From the NCBI GenBank assembly GCA_047638815.1, contig JBLIMR010000002.1, forward strand, positions 182,342 through 246,341: 64,000 nt of DNA. The letters are read 5' to 3'. The notes beneath the pieces are model-generated. The model had not been told where the DNA came from. It was given only the letters and a program-made list of their open reading frames with translations, and did no database searches. Source of the DNA: JAJRRH01 sp047638815 (GTDB taxonomy: Bacteria; Bacteroidota; Bacteroidia; Flavobacteriales_D; JABDKJ01). A program made the position numbers and the translations under genes. Each line of letters starts with the position of its first letter. The first letter of the stretch is position 1. Positions 17,386-25,213 of the stretch are shown piece by piece.

Positions 17386-20346
17386 TTATGATGCGCGTTG
17401 TACGATAGGCATTAGGATCTCAACGGTTGTACCGATGCATTTATTGTTTTTATCAAAAATATCTTTGGGTCCAACGATTTCAAATTTCTTATCTGTCATT
17501 TTCCCAAAGAGCTTGATTCTGTTGTTTATTATCTCAACGCCTTTAGAATCATGATTAACCTGACCTTTCTTATTAATCTGACTTTGACCGATCCCGATAC
17601 CATTATCAGAAATCTTGATCTTAACAAGATCATCTTGCTTTAAGATATCTAAGGAAACGGTTCCTAAGGTTTCTCTGGGTAATAAACCATGCCAAATACT
17701 ATTTTCTAAAAAGGGTTGAAACAACATCGGTGGTATTTCAATGGTATTAATATCAATTTCGGGTGAGATATTGATTTTATACTCAAAACGATTTTTGAAT
17801 CGCATATGCTCCATCGATAAATAAAGTTCAATTCTCTCTAACTCGTCTCCAAGCACTGACCAGTTATTTTCCGTACTATCAAGATTTTTCCTAATGAGTT
17901 TTGCAAAATTGGTTAAATAGGTATTGGCCGATCTTTTATCTTCTCGGTTTATGTAGTACTGAATAGAATTAAGTGCATTAAAAATAAAATGTCTATTCAT
18001 GGCAGAATTAAGAGATTGCTGTTCTAGATCTAATAGCTTGGAACGAATAATAATCAACTCAGTTTCATTCTTTTTCTTCAAAACAGATTTTCTCCAGCGG
18101 TACAGCAAATAAGCAAATGCTAAAACTAATAATGAAGAGATAAATAAAAACCAGGTCGTAAGGTAATAAGGAGGTTTTATGGAAAAAGAAAACCTCTTAG
18201 GGACCGCACTCCAAACTCCATTTTTATCTGCAGCCATCAACTCCAAGGTATAATCACCATGGGCCAAGTATGAGTATGTAACAAAATTAGATGCTGTAGG
18301 AGGAAGCCAATCAGCATCGGCACCATTTAATTTGTACTTATATATTACATCTTCGGGAGAATCGAATGAAATAGCTGTGAAATCAAAAGTGATATGATTG
18401 TCCTTATAATCAAGGATGAGATTCTCATAAAGACCATTTTCTGCAGACAACCCTTCGGAATATTCTTCAAGGTTTTCCTTCAGCATAAAAATCCGAATCC
18501 CGTTAATAAAAACATCTGGAGCGACAGGTTCATTAAGACTAACCAAAACATCTACATCAACAGATACCAGACCTTTGCTGGTCCCAATATACAGATTACC
18601 TGACTTAGTTTGATAACTGGCATTTAAATTACACTCCAAATTCGGCAACCCACTTGATCTATTAAAATGTCTAATGTTTGAGTTGCCCTGATTCTGGTTT
18701 TCTTTGATTGTTAAAAGATGGAGTCCATTATTTGAACCTATCATAAGCTGATTATCTAAAAGATGTAAAATGTTAACCGGATCATTTTCTCTACTTTTAA
18801 AATCGTACCTGGTAATAATTTCATCCTTCATCACATCCAATCCACTTTTGCTACCGATCCAAAGGCGGTCATATTTATCCATCGCCAATGCATTAACATC
18901 GTTATCAGAGAGGCCGTTTTGCTCGTCAAAATGGCTCCAGAAATTTCCATCGAAACGATATATTCCATTTTCATTTCCCACCCATAAAATACCATCATGA
19001 TGTACAATGGATCTCACTCTTTTTATGGGTATTCCCAGCTCCGATCCATGCGCTTTAAATTCCTGGCCATCGAAACTTGAAAGGCCCTCTTTATGACCAA
19101 TCCATATTACTTGATTTTCATCTTGTATCAGAGAAGTGATTCTAGTACCATTGAATATATTTTCATTTTTCAATTCCCTAATTTCACCGTGATCATAAAT
19201 TTTCAGTCCGTGAGTATTACCGAGCCAAACCTTTCCAGACAGATCGACCAAGGATGACCACACAGCACCATCTCCAAGCTCTGGAATTTCCACTAAACTA
19301 TCTGAGGGACTTAAATAAGCTACGCCATCGCCATATGAACCTAACCAGAGATTGTTTTCTTGGTCCTCACATATGCTCATTATGATGTCGCTATGACTGT
19401 TAATATTCTTAATGCTAGTTGTAAAAAGCCAACCAGTAAAACGAAATATGCCTTGCCCTTTACTAGCCAGCCAAAGCGATCCATTGGTATCACTTAAAAG
19501 AGATTCGATATTAGCATTTTCCAAACCGTTGCTCGCATCCAAATTCAAAAATGAATCCCCATCAAAACAGCTTACACCTTCAATTGTTGCAAACCATATT
19601 TTACCTTTATTGCTTTCAATGTTTCTGACATTGTTATATATAAGCCCTTGTTCCTCTGTATAATTTCGGATCTTCCCATCCGAGATTTTGTATACTCCTT
19701 TCCTAAAAGTGCTTACCCATAGGTTTTCATCAACAACCTCAATATCGGTGATACTTATTGATTTGAGTTCAGGAGCGAGTAATTCTTTGTTTTTAAGATT
19801 AGCGTCTAATGTGAATAGACCTTCCGTTGTTGCGATTATTAACTTGTCTTTGTATGCCACACATTTCCGAACGTAGTCTACATTCTTTATGTCGTAAATA
19901 AACTGATTGTCATTAATGGAAAACTGAACCACACCTCTTCCATTTGTGCTTAAAATTAGGGTATCTGAATGAATGGAAGTAATGCTGAGAACCCTGAAGT
20001 TTTTGATTTCTTCTGGGAAATTGTATGGAGTGAAACGGCCACCTGAGTGGTGAGAAATCCCGCCTTGCATACCTACCCAAAGTCCTTTTTTAGAATCTTC
20101 AAAAAGACTATAAATCGAGTTGTCAATCAGGCCATCTTTTTTATAATAATTGACGAATTCATGGCTATCGAATTTACTCAATCCATTGGCTGTACCAATC
20201 CAAATAAAACCATTTTGATCTTGCAACATGGTTTTCGCTTGTGACTGCGCCAATCCGTCTATATTATTGTAATTATCGAATTGATAATACTGTCCAAAAG
20301 CAGATAAAATAATTGTAAGAAATAGACCAGTAAGTATGAATCGCAT
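17386..20346 (-). CDS. Reg_prop beta-propeller sensor histidine kinase (LytS/YehU type)
   Basis: The 986-residue protein has a signal peptide, then a long periplasmic region of two-component-regulator propeller repeats (residues about 20-620; recurring LWVG/IWIG and GLS-F-G patterns such as FIWIGTANGLSKFD), a Y_Y_Y domain (about 640-720), one membrane helix (about 729-750), a coiled linker, and a cytoplasmic His_kinase domain with FIFNALNSIQYYIN and phosphorylatable H786, ending in a HATPase with the ISDNGIGIG box. It should sense an extracytoplasmic signal and phosphorylate the LytTR regulator encoded 6 bp upstream. The ligand is unknown: no polysaccharide-utilisation genes lie nearby. Confidence 0.9.
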   Translation of the reverse strand: MRFILTGLFLTIILSAFGQYYQFDNYNNIDGLAQSQAKTMLQDQNGFIWIGTANGLSKFDSHEFVNYYKKDGLIDNSIYSLFEDSKKGLWVGMQGGISHHSGGRFTPYNFPEEIKNFRVLSITSIHSDTLILSTNGRGVVQFSINDNQFIYDIKNVDYVRKCVAYKDKLIIATTEGLFTLDANLKNKELLAPELKSISITDIEVVDENLWVSTFRKGVYKISDGKIRNYTEEQGLIYNNVRNIESNKGKIWFATIEGVSCFDGDSFLNLDASNGLENANIESLLSDTNGSLWLASKGQGIFRFTGWLFTTSIKNINSHSDIIMSICEDQENNLWLGSYGDGVAYLSPSDSLVEIPELGDGAVWSSLVDLSGKVWLGNTHGLKIYDHGEIRELKNENIFNGTRITSLIQDENQVIWIGHKEGLSSFDGQEFKAHGSELGIPIKRVRSIVHHDGILWVGNENGIYRFDGNFWSHFDEQNGLSDNDVNALAMDKYDRLWIGSKSGLDVMKDEIITRYDFKSRENDPVNILHLLDNQLMIGSNNGLHLLTIKENQNQGNSNIRHFNRSSGLPNLECNLNASYQTKSGNLYIGTSKGLVSVDVDVLVSLNEPVAPDVFINGIRIFMLKENLEEYSEGLSAENGLYENLILDYKDNHITFDFTAISFDSPEDVIYKYKLNGADADWLPPTASNFVTYSYLAHGDYTLELMAADKNGVWSAVPKRFSFSIKPPYYLTTWFLFISSLLVLAFAYLLYRWRKSVLKKKNETELIIIRSKLLDLEQQSLNSAMNRHFIFNALNSIQYYINREDKRSANTYLTNFAKLIRKNLDSTENNWSVLGDELERIELYLSMEHMRFKNRFEYKINISPEIDINTIEIPPMLFQPFLENSIWHGLLPRETLGTVSLDILKQDDLVKIKISDNGIGIGQSQINKKGQVNHDSKGVEIINNRIKLFGKMTDKKFEIVGPKDIFDKNNKCIGTTVEILMPIVQRAS

Positions 20347-20352
20347 AGTATT

Positions 20353-21111
20353 CTATTTCATTACTATTTCTAAGAAAGTTGACATTTTTCTTCTCGCAAT
20401 AGGCACGCGAATATTGTTGGTCAAAACAGCCACATTCCCCTCTCTTCTTTCATATCCTTTGAGGTGATGGTGGTAGTTGATAATATGAGATTTATGTGTT
20501 CTGAAAAAAGTGCTTCCGCTTAGTTTTTCCTCGTACACACGAATGTTTTTACTGCTGATATGCTTATCTCCGTTCTCAAGATAAATCATCGTATAACTTT
20601 CGTTGGCTTCAAGGTGAACGATATCTTTACTTTGAAGAATGGCATAACCATCTTTTGTTGGAACACTTATTTTAGAATTATCGACACCTGGTCCATCCTG
20701 AGTCAACAGTCGCTCTAGTTTTATTGATAGATCAACTTGACCTTCGGATTTTTGTCGTTCTAATATTTTTTGTCCACATGATTCCAAGTCATCTATTGAA
20801 ATAGGTTTTTCTAAATAATCAAGTGCATTTTCCTTAATTGCCTTTATACCATAATCATCATGTGCAGTGGTAAAAACTAGATGAAAATTTCTGTGTGGAA
20901 GGTTTTCCAAAAATTCAAATCCGTTCATTCCAGGCATTTTTATATCCAGAAAAATCACTTCAGGTTCAAACTCTTCAAATCTTTTCAATGCAGTTTCTCC
21001 AGAATCCGCTGTTGCAACTATTTCCAGGTCTGGAGTATACTCTTTGATCATCATTTCAAGGTTTTCACGACCATTGAATTCATCATCTATTATAAGGGTT
21101 CTTAGCTTCAT
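20353..21111 (-). CDS. LytTR family response regulator (partner of the Reg_prop kinase)
   Basis: The 252-residue regulator has an N-terminal receiver domain (acidic D9/D10, phosphoacceptor D56 in VIFLDIKMPG, FTTAHDDYGIKAIKENALDYLEKP) and a C-terminal LytTR DNA-binding domain (about 145-250; THKSHIINYHHHLKGYERREGN). It lies 6 bp before the kinase and is certainly co-transcribed with it. LytTR proteins usually bind paired direct repeats upstream of their targets; none was confidently found here. Confidence 0.92.
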   Translation of the reverse strand: MKLRTLIIDDEFNGRENLEMMIKEYTPDLEIVATADSGETALKRFEEFEPEVIFLDIKMPGMNGFEFLENLPHRNFHLVFTTAHDDYGIKAIKENALDYLEKPISIDDLESCGQKILERQKSEGQVDLSIKLERLLTQDGPGVDNSKISVPTKDGYAILQSKDIVHLEANESYTMIYLENGDKHISSKNIRVYEEKLSGSTFFRTHKSHIINYHHHLKGYERREGNVAVLTNNIRVPIARRKMSTFLEIVMK

Positions 21112-21243
21112 TATTTTGTCACATTAGAAATTCAAGGTCAGAATTATTATTGACTTTTACAATGAATTACAGTGAAGGGCATCTCTCATTTATTGAAGGC
21201 TACCTTTGATTGATTAAAAGAATTGAATGCAATACTTGGGGAA

Positions 21244-22029
21244 CTAGACTTTGCCCATACTTTTTATTCTAGCGACAAAATCTTTGACTCTTTTTTTGGA
21301 AACGGGGAGCTTTAGTCCATCCTTCAAAATAGCATAATTACCTCTATCCCTTCTATACTCTTCCAAAAAATTCAAATTGACAATATAGGATCGATGAATT
21401 CGAAAGAACATATTTTCTGGAAGGAAGTTTTCGTAAACACCCAAAGTCCGTGTGTCAAGAAAATTGCTGCCATCCGTTAGTACAATGTTGGAGCAGTTAC
21501 TTTTGGCTTCAACGAACAATATTTTGCTAGGATCTATCAGTTTGATTCCCTTAGAGTGACTGATACTTATTTTATTGAATCTGATGTTAGAAAATTGCTG
21601 ATATACTTTTTTTAGAGAATCGATATAATCATCCTTCATCTCCGGATTTTCGATTATTGAATGCCGCAATTTGGATACTTTATTGACGGCAGCTTCAAGA
21701 TCATTAATATCAATAGGTTTTAATATATAATGAATAGCATTTGCATTCATTGCCTCGACAGCATAATCCTTGAAGGCAGTAACAAAGATCACCAGGAAGC
21801 TAGGGTCATTGAATTTTGTGAGCAAATCAAAGCCTTCGGTCCCAGAGGGCATTCGAATATCCAAAAAAATTAAATCAGGATCATGCTTGATTATTTCTTC
21901 ATACGCCACATCAATATTACCGGCCTTCGCGACAATATTAATTTCAGGACAAAACTCATCCACCATCATGGCCAAATTCTCTCTAGCCAATTCCTCATCA
22001 TCAATTATAATAGCACGAATCGTTTTCAC
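21244..22029 (-). CDS. Second LytTR family response regulator (orphan)
   Basis: The 261-residue protein has the same layout as the regulator downstream: receiver domain (D10/D11, phosphoacceptor D57 in LIFLDIRMPSG, VTAFKDYAVEAMNANAIHYILKP) and LytTR domain (about 150-255; FRIHRSYIVNLNFLEEYRRDRGN). The two appear to be paralogues, probably a tandem duplication. It lies 132 bp upstream of the first regulator and has no kinase of its own, so it may share the Reg_prop kinase or answer to one elsewhere. Confidence 0.9.
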   Translation of the reverse strand: MKTIRAIIIDDEELARENLAMMVDEFCPEINIVAKAGNIDVAYEEIIKHDPDLIFLDIRMPSGTEGFDLLTKFNDPSFLVIFVTAFKDYAVEAMNANAIHYILKPIDINDLEAAVNKVSKLRHSIIENPEMKDDYIDSLKKVYQQFSNIRFNKISISHSKGIKLIDPSKILFVEAKSNCSNIVLTDGSNFLDTRTLGVYENFLPENMFFRIHRSYIVNLNFLEEYRRDRGNYAILKDGLKLPVSKKRVKDFVARIKSMGKV

Positions 22030-22394
22030 TTATATCATAGTATGGTATAAAAGTATATTAATTGAGGACATAAATTGTGTTTAACCTTTAATTGTTAAAT
22101 CATGCCCATTGGTGAAAACGCGACAAATTTTTGAGAACAATGATCTTATCTTGCATTAGAACAATAAAATCTCCCTCCCATGAATGATAAAAAACAAAAC
22201 CTTAAGTTTTATTGGATCTTTAACGATCGATAAAAGAAATGACTGGTTGAAGAAGTCGCTCTGAGCAAATCTTCAAATTATTTGGTTAATAATTCTGTGT
22301 TGTTATAATTGTAAACCCCGTTCCTGCTAGAGCGGGGTTTTTTTGTAACAACTTTTAAGATGGCACGTATAAAAAAGTAGCTAAAACATGGAAT
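22030..22394. other. 365-bp intergenic region with an orphan terminator
   Basis: No coding frame is credible here. The left part must hold the promoter of the leftward LytTR gene. The right part ends in a strong rightward terminator (22313-22344) with no gene in front of it, so a short untranslated RNA could be made between about 22100 and 22344. No promoter of clear TTTG/TAnnTTTG type was found for it. Confidence 0.4.
22313..22344 (+). terminator. Orphan Rho-independent terminator
   Basis: A stem AACCCCG / CGGGGTT around a short loop is followed by a run of seven or more T on the plus strand. There is no plus-strand gene upstream within 300 bp, so it either ends a small RNA or insulates the gene at 22395. 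Confidence 0.8.
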
Positions 22395-22640
22395 ATGAAA
22401 ACATTAGAGACCGTAGGTGTCATTGTGCACGGGCTTCAGAAGTTAATCAAACTTGATTATCAACCGATTTCACAAAAGGCGATGTACGATATTTGCGACC
22501 TCAATGGACGCGTCATTCTATCTGGGAACATCCAAGATGAAATAACTCAAATAAATATTAGCGACCTCATCAGCAAACAATATATTCTTTTGATATTGGA
22601 TGGTGATATGGCGGTAAGTCGGAAGTTTGTTGTTTCTTAA
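22395..22640 (+). CDS. Small protein made almost only of a T9SS type A sorting-domain-like fold
   Basis: The 81-residue ORF starts at ATG 22395 and has no signal peptide. Residues about 30-81 resemble the C-terminal sorting domain of T9SS cargo: YDICDLNGRVILSGN matches the usual (I/V)YD-x-x-GR-V-L-x-G strand pair, then INISDLISKQYILLILDG (usually INVSSLPSGIYxLxIxxG), and the closing SRKFVVS. The normal N-terminal passenger and the Sec signal are missing. It may be the surviving 3' end of a larger cargo gene, or a real stand-alone CTD protein. It sits just after an orphan terminator. Confidence 0.55.
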   Translation: MKTLETVGVIVHGLQKLIKLDYQPISQKAMYDICDLNGRVILSGNIQDEITQINISDLISKQYILLILDGDMAVSRKFVVS

Positions 22641-23140
22641 ATAGATTTTTTCAATCAATCATTAAAAAACCCAATTCAATGAATGAAGTGCGGCTTTTGA
22701 TTGATTGTGCCCATTAGGGCTTACTTCGATTCAACTGCGTTCCGCTCAGCATAAATACTTCGACAAGCTCAGCACATCGCTTCTCGCCCAGTAAAATTTC
22801 AGCCAAAAGAAAACCCCTACATTGTTGAATGTAAGGGTTTCTAATTAGTGCGCCCACTAGGGCTCCCCGAAAGTTATTTTCTAAATATTTCGTTCCTCAA
22901 TAAAGAAAATATCAATCGGGATAAACTTCTCGCCCAGTAAAATTTCAGCCAAAAGAAAACCCCTACATTGTTGAATGTAAGGGTTTCTAATCAGTGCGCC
23001 CACTAGGGCTCCCCGAAAGTTATTTTCTAAATATTTCGTTCCTCAATAAAGAAAATATCAATCGGGATAAACTTCTCGCCCAGTAAAATTTCAGCCAAAA
23101 GAAAACCCCTACATTGTTGAATGTAAGGGTTTCTAATCAG
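22641..23140. other. 500-bp gene-free region with tandem repeats
   Basis: No open frame here looks coding. It contains a stretch at about 22705-22780 with a degenerate tRNA-tail-like match (TGCCCATTAGGGCT) and two GCTCAGC copies around ACTTCGACAA, then the 146-bp tandem repeats running into the tRNA gene. Confidence 0.6.
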
Positions 23141-23157
23141 TGCGCCCACTAGGGCTC
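22780..23157. repeat. Tandem 146-bp repeat (2.6 copies) carrying the tRNA 3' end and terminator
   Basis: Copies begin at 22780, 22926 and 23072, exactly 146 bp apart, and are nearly identical (one T/C difference seen at 22845 versus the later copies). Read on the minus strand, each unit holds the last 17 nt of the adjacent tRNA, a terminator hairpin, and a spacer with an imperfect inverted repeat (CCCGA..TATTTTCT / AGAAAATA..TCGGG). The third copy merges into the intact tRNA at 23157, where similarity stops. It looks like repeated duplication of a tRNA tail. Confidence 0.9.
23098..23131 (-). terminator. Terminator of the CAU tRNA (repeated at about 22806-22839 and 22952-22985)
   Basis: On the minus strand AACCCTTACATT pairs with AATGTAGGGGTT (12 bp with one G-T pair) around a 4-nt loop, followed by TTTTCTTTT. 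It starts about 10 nt after the tRNA 3' end. Two further identical hairpins lie in the upstream repeat copies. Confidence 0.8.
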
Positions 23158-23214
23158 GAACCTAGGACCACCTGATTATGAGTCAGGTGCTCTAACCAAC
23201 TGAGCTATGGGCGC
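23141..23214 (-). tRNA. tRNA with CAU anticodon (elongator Met or Ile2)
   Basis: A 74-nt cloverleaf: acceptor GCGCCCA/TGGGCGC with discriminator A, D arm GCTC-GAGC, anticodon arm CCTGA-CTCATAA-TCAGG, T arm CTAGG-TTCGAGC-CCTAG. CCA is not encoded. The anticodon is CAU. It is not the initiator type, because the first acceptor pair is G-C. The C4-G69 and C5-G68 pairs would fit a TilS-modified tRNA-Ile2, but sequence alone does not decide between Ile2 and elongator Met. Confidence 0.95.
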
Positions 23215-23241
23215 AATTTGTCGTAAAACAAATTTGGTCGG

Positions 23242-23272
23242 CAAAGTTAATTCTTTAGTATTTCTAAACAAA
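23242..23272 (-). promoter_or_regulatory. Promoter of the CAU tRNA
   Basis: On the minus strand TTTG (23272-23269), a 19-bp spacer and TAACTTTG (23249-23242) match the Bacteroidota consensus exactly. The tRNA 5' end is 27 nt beyond the box. Confidence 0.7.
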
Positions 23273-23293
23273 TATTATTTTATTTGTTCATTC

Positions 23294-23926
23294 ATGAAAT
23301 ATTCTCAATTCGATACAATAATATTTGACCTCGGTGGAGTCCTTCTAAATATTGATTACACACTCACAGCCAATGCCTTCAAGGATCTAGGAATACGTGA
23401 TTTTGACGGGTTATATTCTCAAGCAAAGCAAAATTCTGTGTTCGATGATTTGGAAATTGGGAAACTATCACCTAAAGGCTTCATTGATTATATCAACCTA
23501 ACGTGTTCCAGCAACTTTAGCCAAGATCAAGTAATTGCTGCCTGGAATGCCATGTTGTTGGACTTTCCGATTGAAAGGATGATTTTATTGGAGAAACTGC
23601 AAAAAAGCCATAATCTTATTCTCATGAGCAATACCAATGAAATTCATATTATGGCCTTTAAAGAAATCATGGAAAAATCTTTTGGATATCAGAGGTTTGA
23701 GAACGTGTTTGATAAACTCTATCTCTCCTCACAAATTGGCAGACGAAAACCTGATGAGAGTACCTTTGAATGGATATTATCCGAAATCAAATTGAATGCT
23801 ACACAATGCCTCTTTATTGATGATAGCGAGCAACATATTATTGGAGCTAGAAAAATAGGGATTACTTCTCACCATCTACAACACAATGAAGAAATAACTG
23901 AGTTATTTAAATCGGAAGATTTTTGA
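23294..23926 (+). CDS. HAD family phosphatase (YihX-like)
   Basis: A cytoplasmic HAD hydrolase of 210 residues. Motif I is IFDLGGVL, the Asp-x-Gly variant seen in YihX-type sugar-phosphate phosphatases rather than DxDGT. Motif II is LILMSNTNEIH, the motif III lysine is in GRRKPDEST, and motif IV is CLFIDDSEQHI. YihX of E. coli acts on alpha-glucose 1-phosphate, but the substrate here is unproven. The open frame extends upstream to 23207, but that would run into the tRNA; the ATG at 23294 directly before KYSQFDTIIFDLGG is the sensible start. It overlaps the convergent epimerase gene by 20 bp. Confidence 0.85.
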   Translation: MKYSQFDTIIFDLGGVLLNIDYTLTANAFKDLGIRDFDGLYSQAKQNSVFDDLEIGKLSPKGFIDYINLTCSSNFSQDQVIAAWNAMLLDFPIERMILLEKLQKSHNLILMSNTNEIHIMAFKEIMEKSFGYQRFENVFDKLYLSSQIGRRKPDESTFEWILSEIKLNATQCLFIDDSEQHIIGARKIGITSHHLQHNEEITELFKSEDF

Positions 23927-24338
23927 TTTCCTTTTTGGTATTTTTTTCCTGACAAAGCTCCACCAATACTCCCGAGGTATCTTTTGGATGCATGAAGGCG
24001 ATCAATTTATTATCAGCACCTTCTTTTGGCTTTTTATTTAAAAGGCGATAACCAAGTTCGGTTAAGCGCTTAATTTCTTCTTCAACATTATCAACAGCAA
24101 AGGCAATATGATGCATTCCTTCCCCTTTTTTTTCAATAAATTTAGCGATAGGGCTATCCTCACTGGTAGCTTCTAAAAGTTCTATTTTAGATTCCCCAAT
24201 TTTGAAAAAAGAGGTTTTAACGCCTTCAGATTCAACGAATTCTTCTTTGTAGGACTTCACACCTAAAAGATCTTCGAAAATTGTTTCGTTCTCCTTTATG
24301 CTCTTAACGGCAATGCCAATATGTTCAATTTGATTCAA
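23907..24338 (-). CDS. mce: Methylmalonyl-CoA epimerase
   Basis: This 143-residue VOC-fold enzyme interconverts (R)- and (S)-methylmalonyl-CoA in the propionate and succinyl-CoA pathway. It has two beta-alpha-beta-beta-beta modules. Expected metal ligands are in HIGIAVKSI (H6), MHHIAFAVDN and the closing GVLVELCQ. The length fits the family. A TAAATTTG box on the minus strand at 24366-24359 may be its promoter. The mutase genes are not in the window. Confidence 0.9.
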   Translation of the reverse strand: MNQIEHIGIAVKSIKENETIFEDLLGVKSYKEEFVESEGVKTSFFKIGESKIELLEATSEDSPIAKFIEKKGEGMHHIAFAVDNVEEEIKRLTELGYRLLNKKPKEGADNKLIAFMHPKDTSGVLVELCQEKNTKKEIKNLPI

Positions 24339-24385
24339 TGTCTATTTGATGTTTTAGACAAATTTACGAATAAATACGTGTGAGT

Positions 24386-25192
24386 CTAGTTGATGACAAT
24401 CTTGTCGTAGAGGTTGTCAAAATTTACAAAATAGACACCTTTCTTTAAGGAGAAGAGATCCACATTAGTTCCGACTCCCTTTTTACGTAAAACTCCGTAT
24501 TCGTTAAATATTTCGTACCGGGTATTTTCGTTAAATACTATGACGTTTTTTGGTTCGTTATGGATAAATCTTACAGGGGAATAAGAGTCTCTGAAAACGG
24601 TGACAATATTCGACCGTCTTGGAACATTCGTATGATCCTTTTGAGTAATTCTCACTTTATTTTTACCAGAGTTAAGATCTACATCAAAGCTATATTCGTT
24701 GTGATCTGCTGTTCCAATGCCTTGAATTTCTCCTAGCTTAACCCACTTATTCCATCTAAACTGTTCTACCATGAATGGTAGTGATCCGTTTTCATTATTG
24801 GTTTGCCAAACCAACTTGCCTTTTCTGTCAAGTTTCAAATCTAACACCTCAAAAGTACTAAGTGGCATCAAAGATTCAGGATTAAGAATGATTGGTTCGT
24901 TGCCTTCTTGATGAAGGAGTTCAATGATGATTTCATCACCAATTTTAAAATTATAGATTGAAAGATCAACAATAAATGCGCTTGAATTTATATCGTCAGA
25001 ACTTACCTGACCATTGACTAGTGACTTGTTAACAGAGTATCCAACACCATTGATGTTCATAGGATTTTGGATGTAGACATCCTTTCCCCGATATTGACCT
25101 TCGAGAACTAAACTTTTAGCCTCACAATTCAAACCAATGAATGTGACCAAAAGGCTCAGTCCAATAACGATATAAATTTTCAACAAAGTCAT
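24386..25192 (-). CDS. Secreted protein with probable T9SS C-terminal sorting domain
   Basis: I chose the ATG at 25192, giving a clean signal peptide (MTLLKIYIVIGLSLLVTF, cleavage near CEAKS) and 268 residues; a TTG at 25213 is possible but less likely. The body is beta-rich and unrecognised. The last 50 residues (VIVFNENTRYEIFNEYG, then GTNVDLFSLKKGVYFVNFDN and IVIN at the end) match the T9SS type A tail pattern YEI(Y/F)NxxG..KG..VDLSxLxxGVYFV, so surface export or anchoring by the SprA system is likely. It lies 21 bp after the lipoprotein gene, probably one operon. Confidence 0.7.
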   Translation of the reverse strand: MTLLKIYIVIGLSLLVTFIGLNCEAKSLVLEGQYRGKDVYIQNPMNINGVGYSVNKSLVNGQVSSDDINSSAFIVDLSIYNFKIGDEIIIELLHQEGNEPIILNPESLMPLSTFEVLDLKLDRKGKLVWQTNNENGSLPFMVEQFRWNKWVKLGEIQGIGTADHNEYSFDVDLNSGKNKVRITQKDHTNVPRRSNIVTVFRDSYSPVRFIHNEPKNVIVFNENTRYEIFNEYGVLRKKGVGTNVDLFSLKKGVYFVNFDNLYDKIVIN

Positions 25193-25213
25193 TCTACACA
25201 AAATCCAATTCAA

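Noticed and set aside
22780..23157. CRISPR-like array from three regular repeats
   Set aside because: The repeat unit is 146 bp and nearly uninterrupted with no variable spacers, and no cas genes are present; it is a tandem repeat with a tRNA tail.
23207..23293. N-terminal extension of the HAD phosphatase
   Set aside because: The open frame runs into the divergent tRNA gene and lacks the family's start; ATG 23294 precedes the conserved core.
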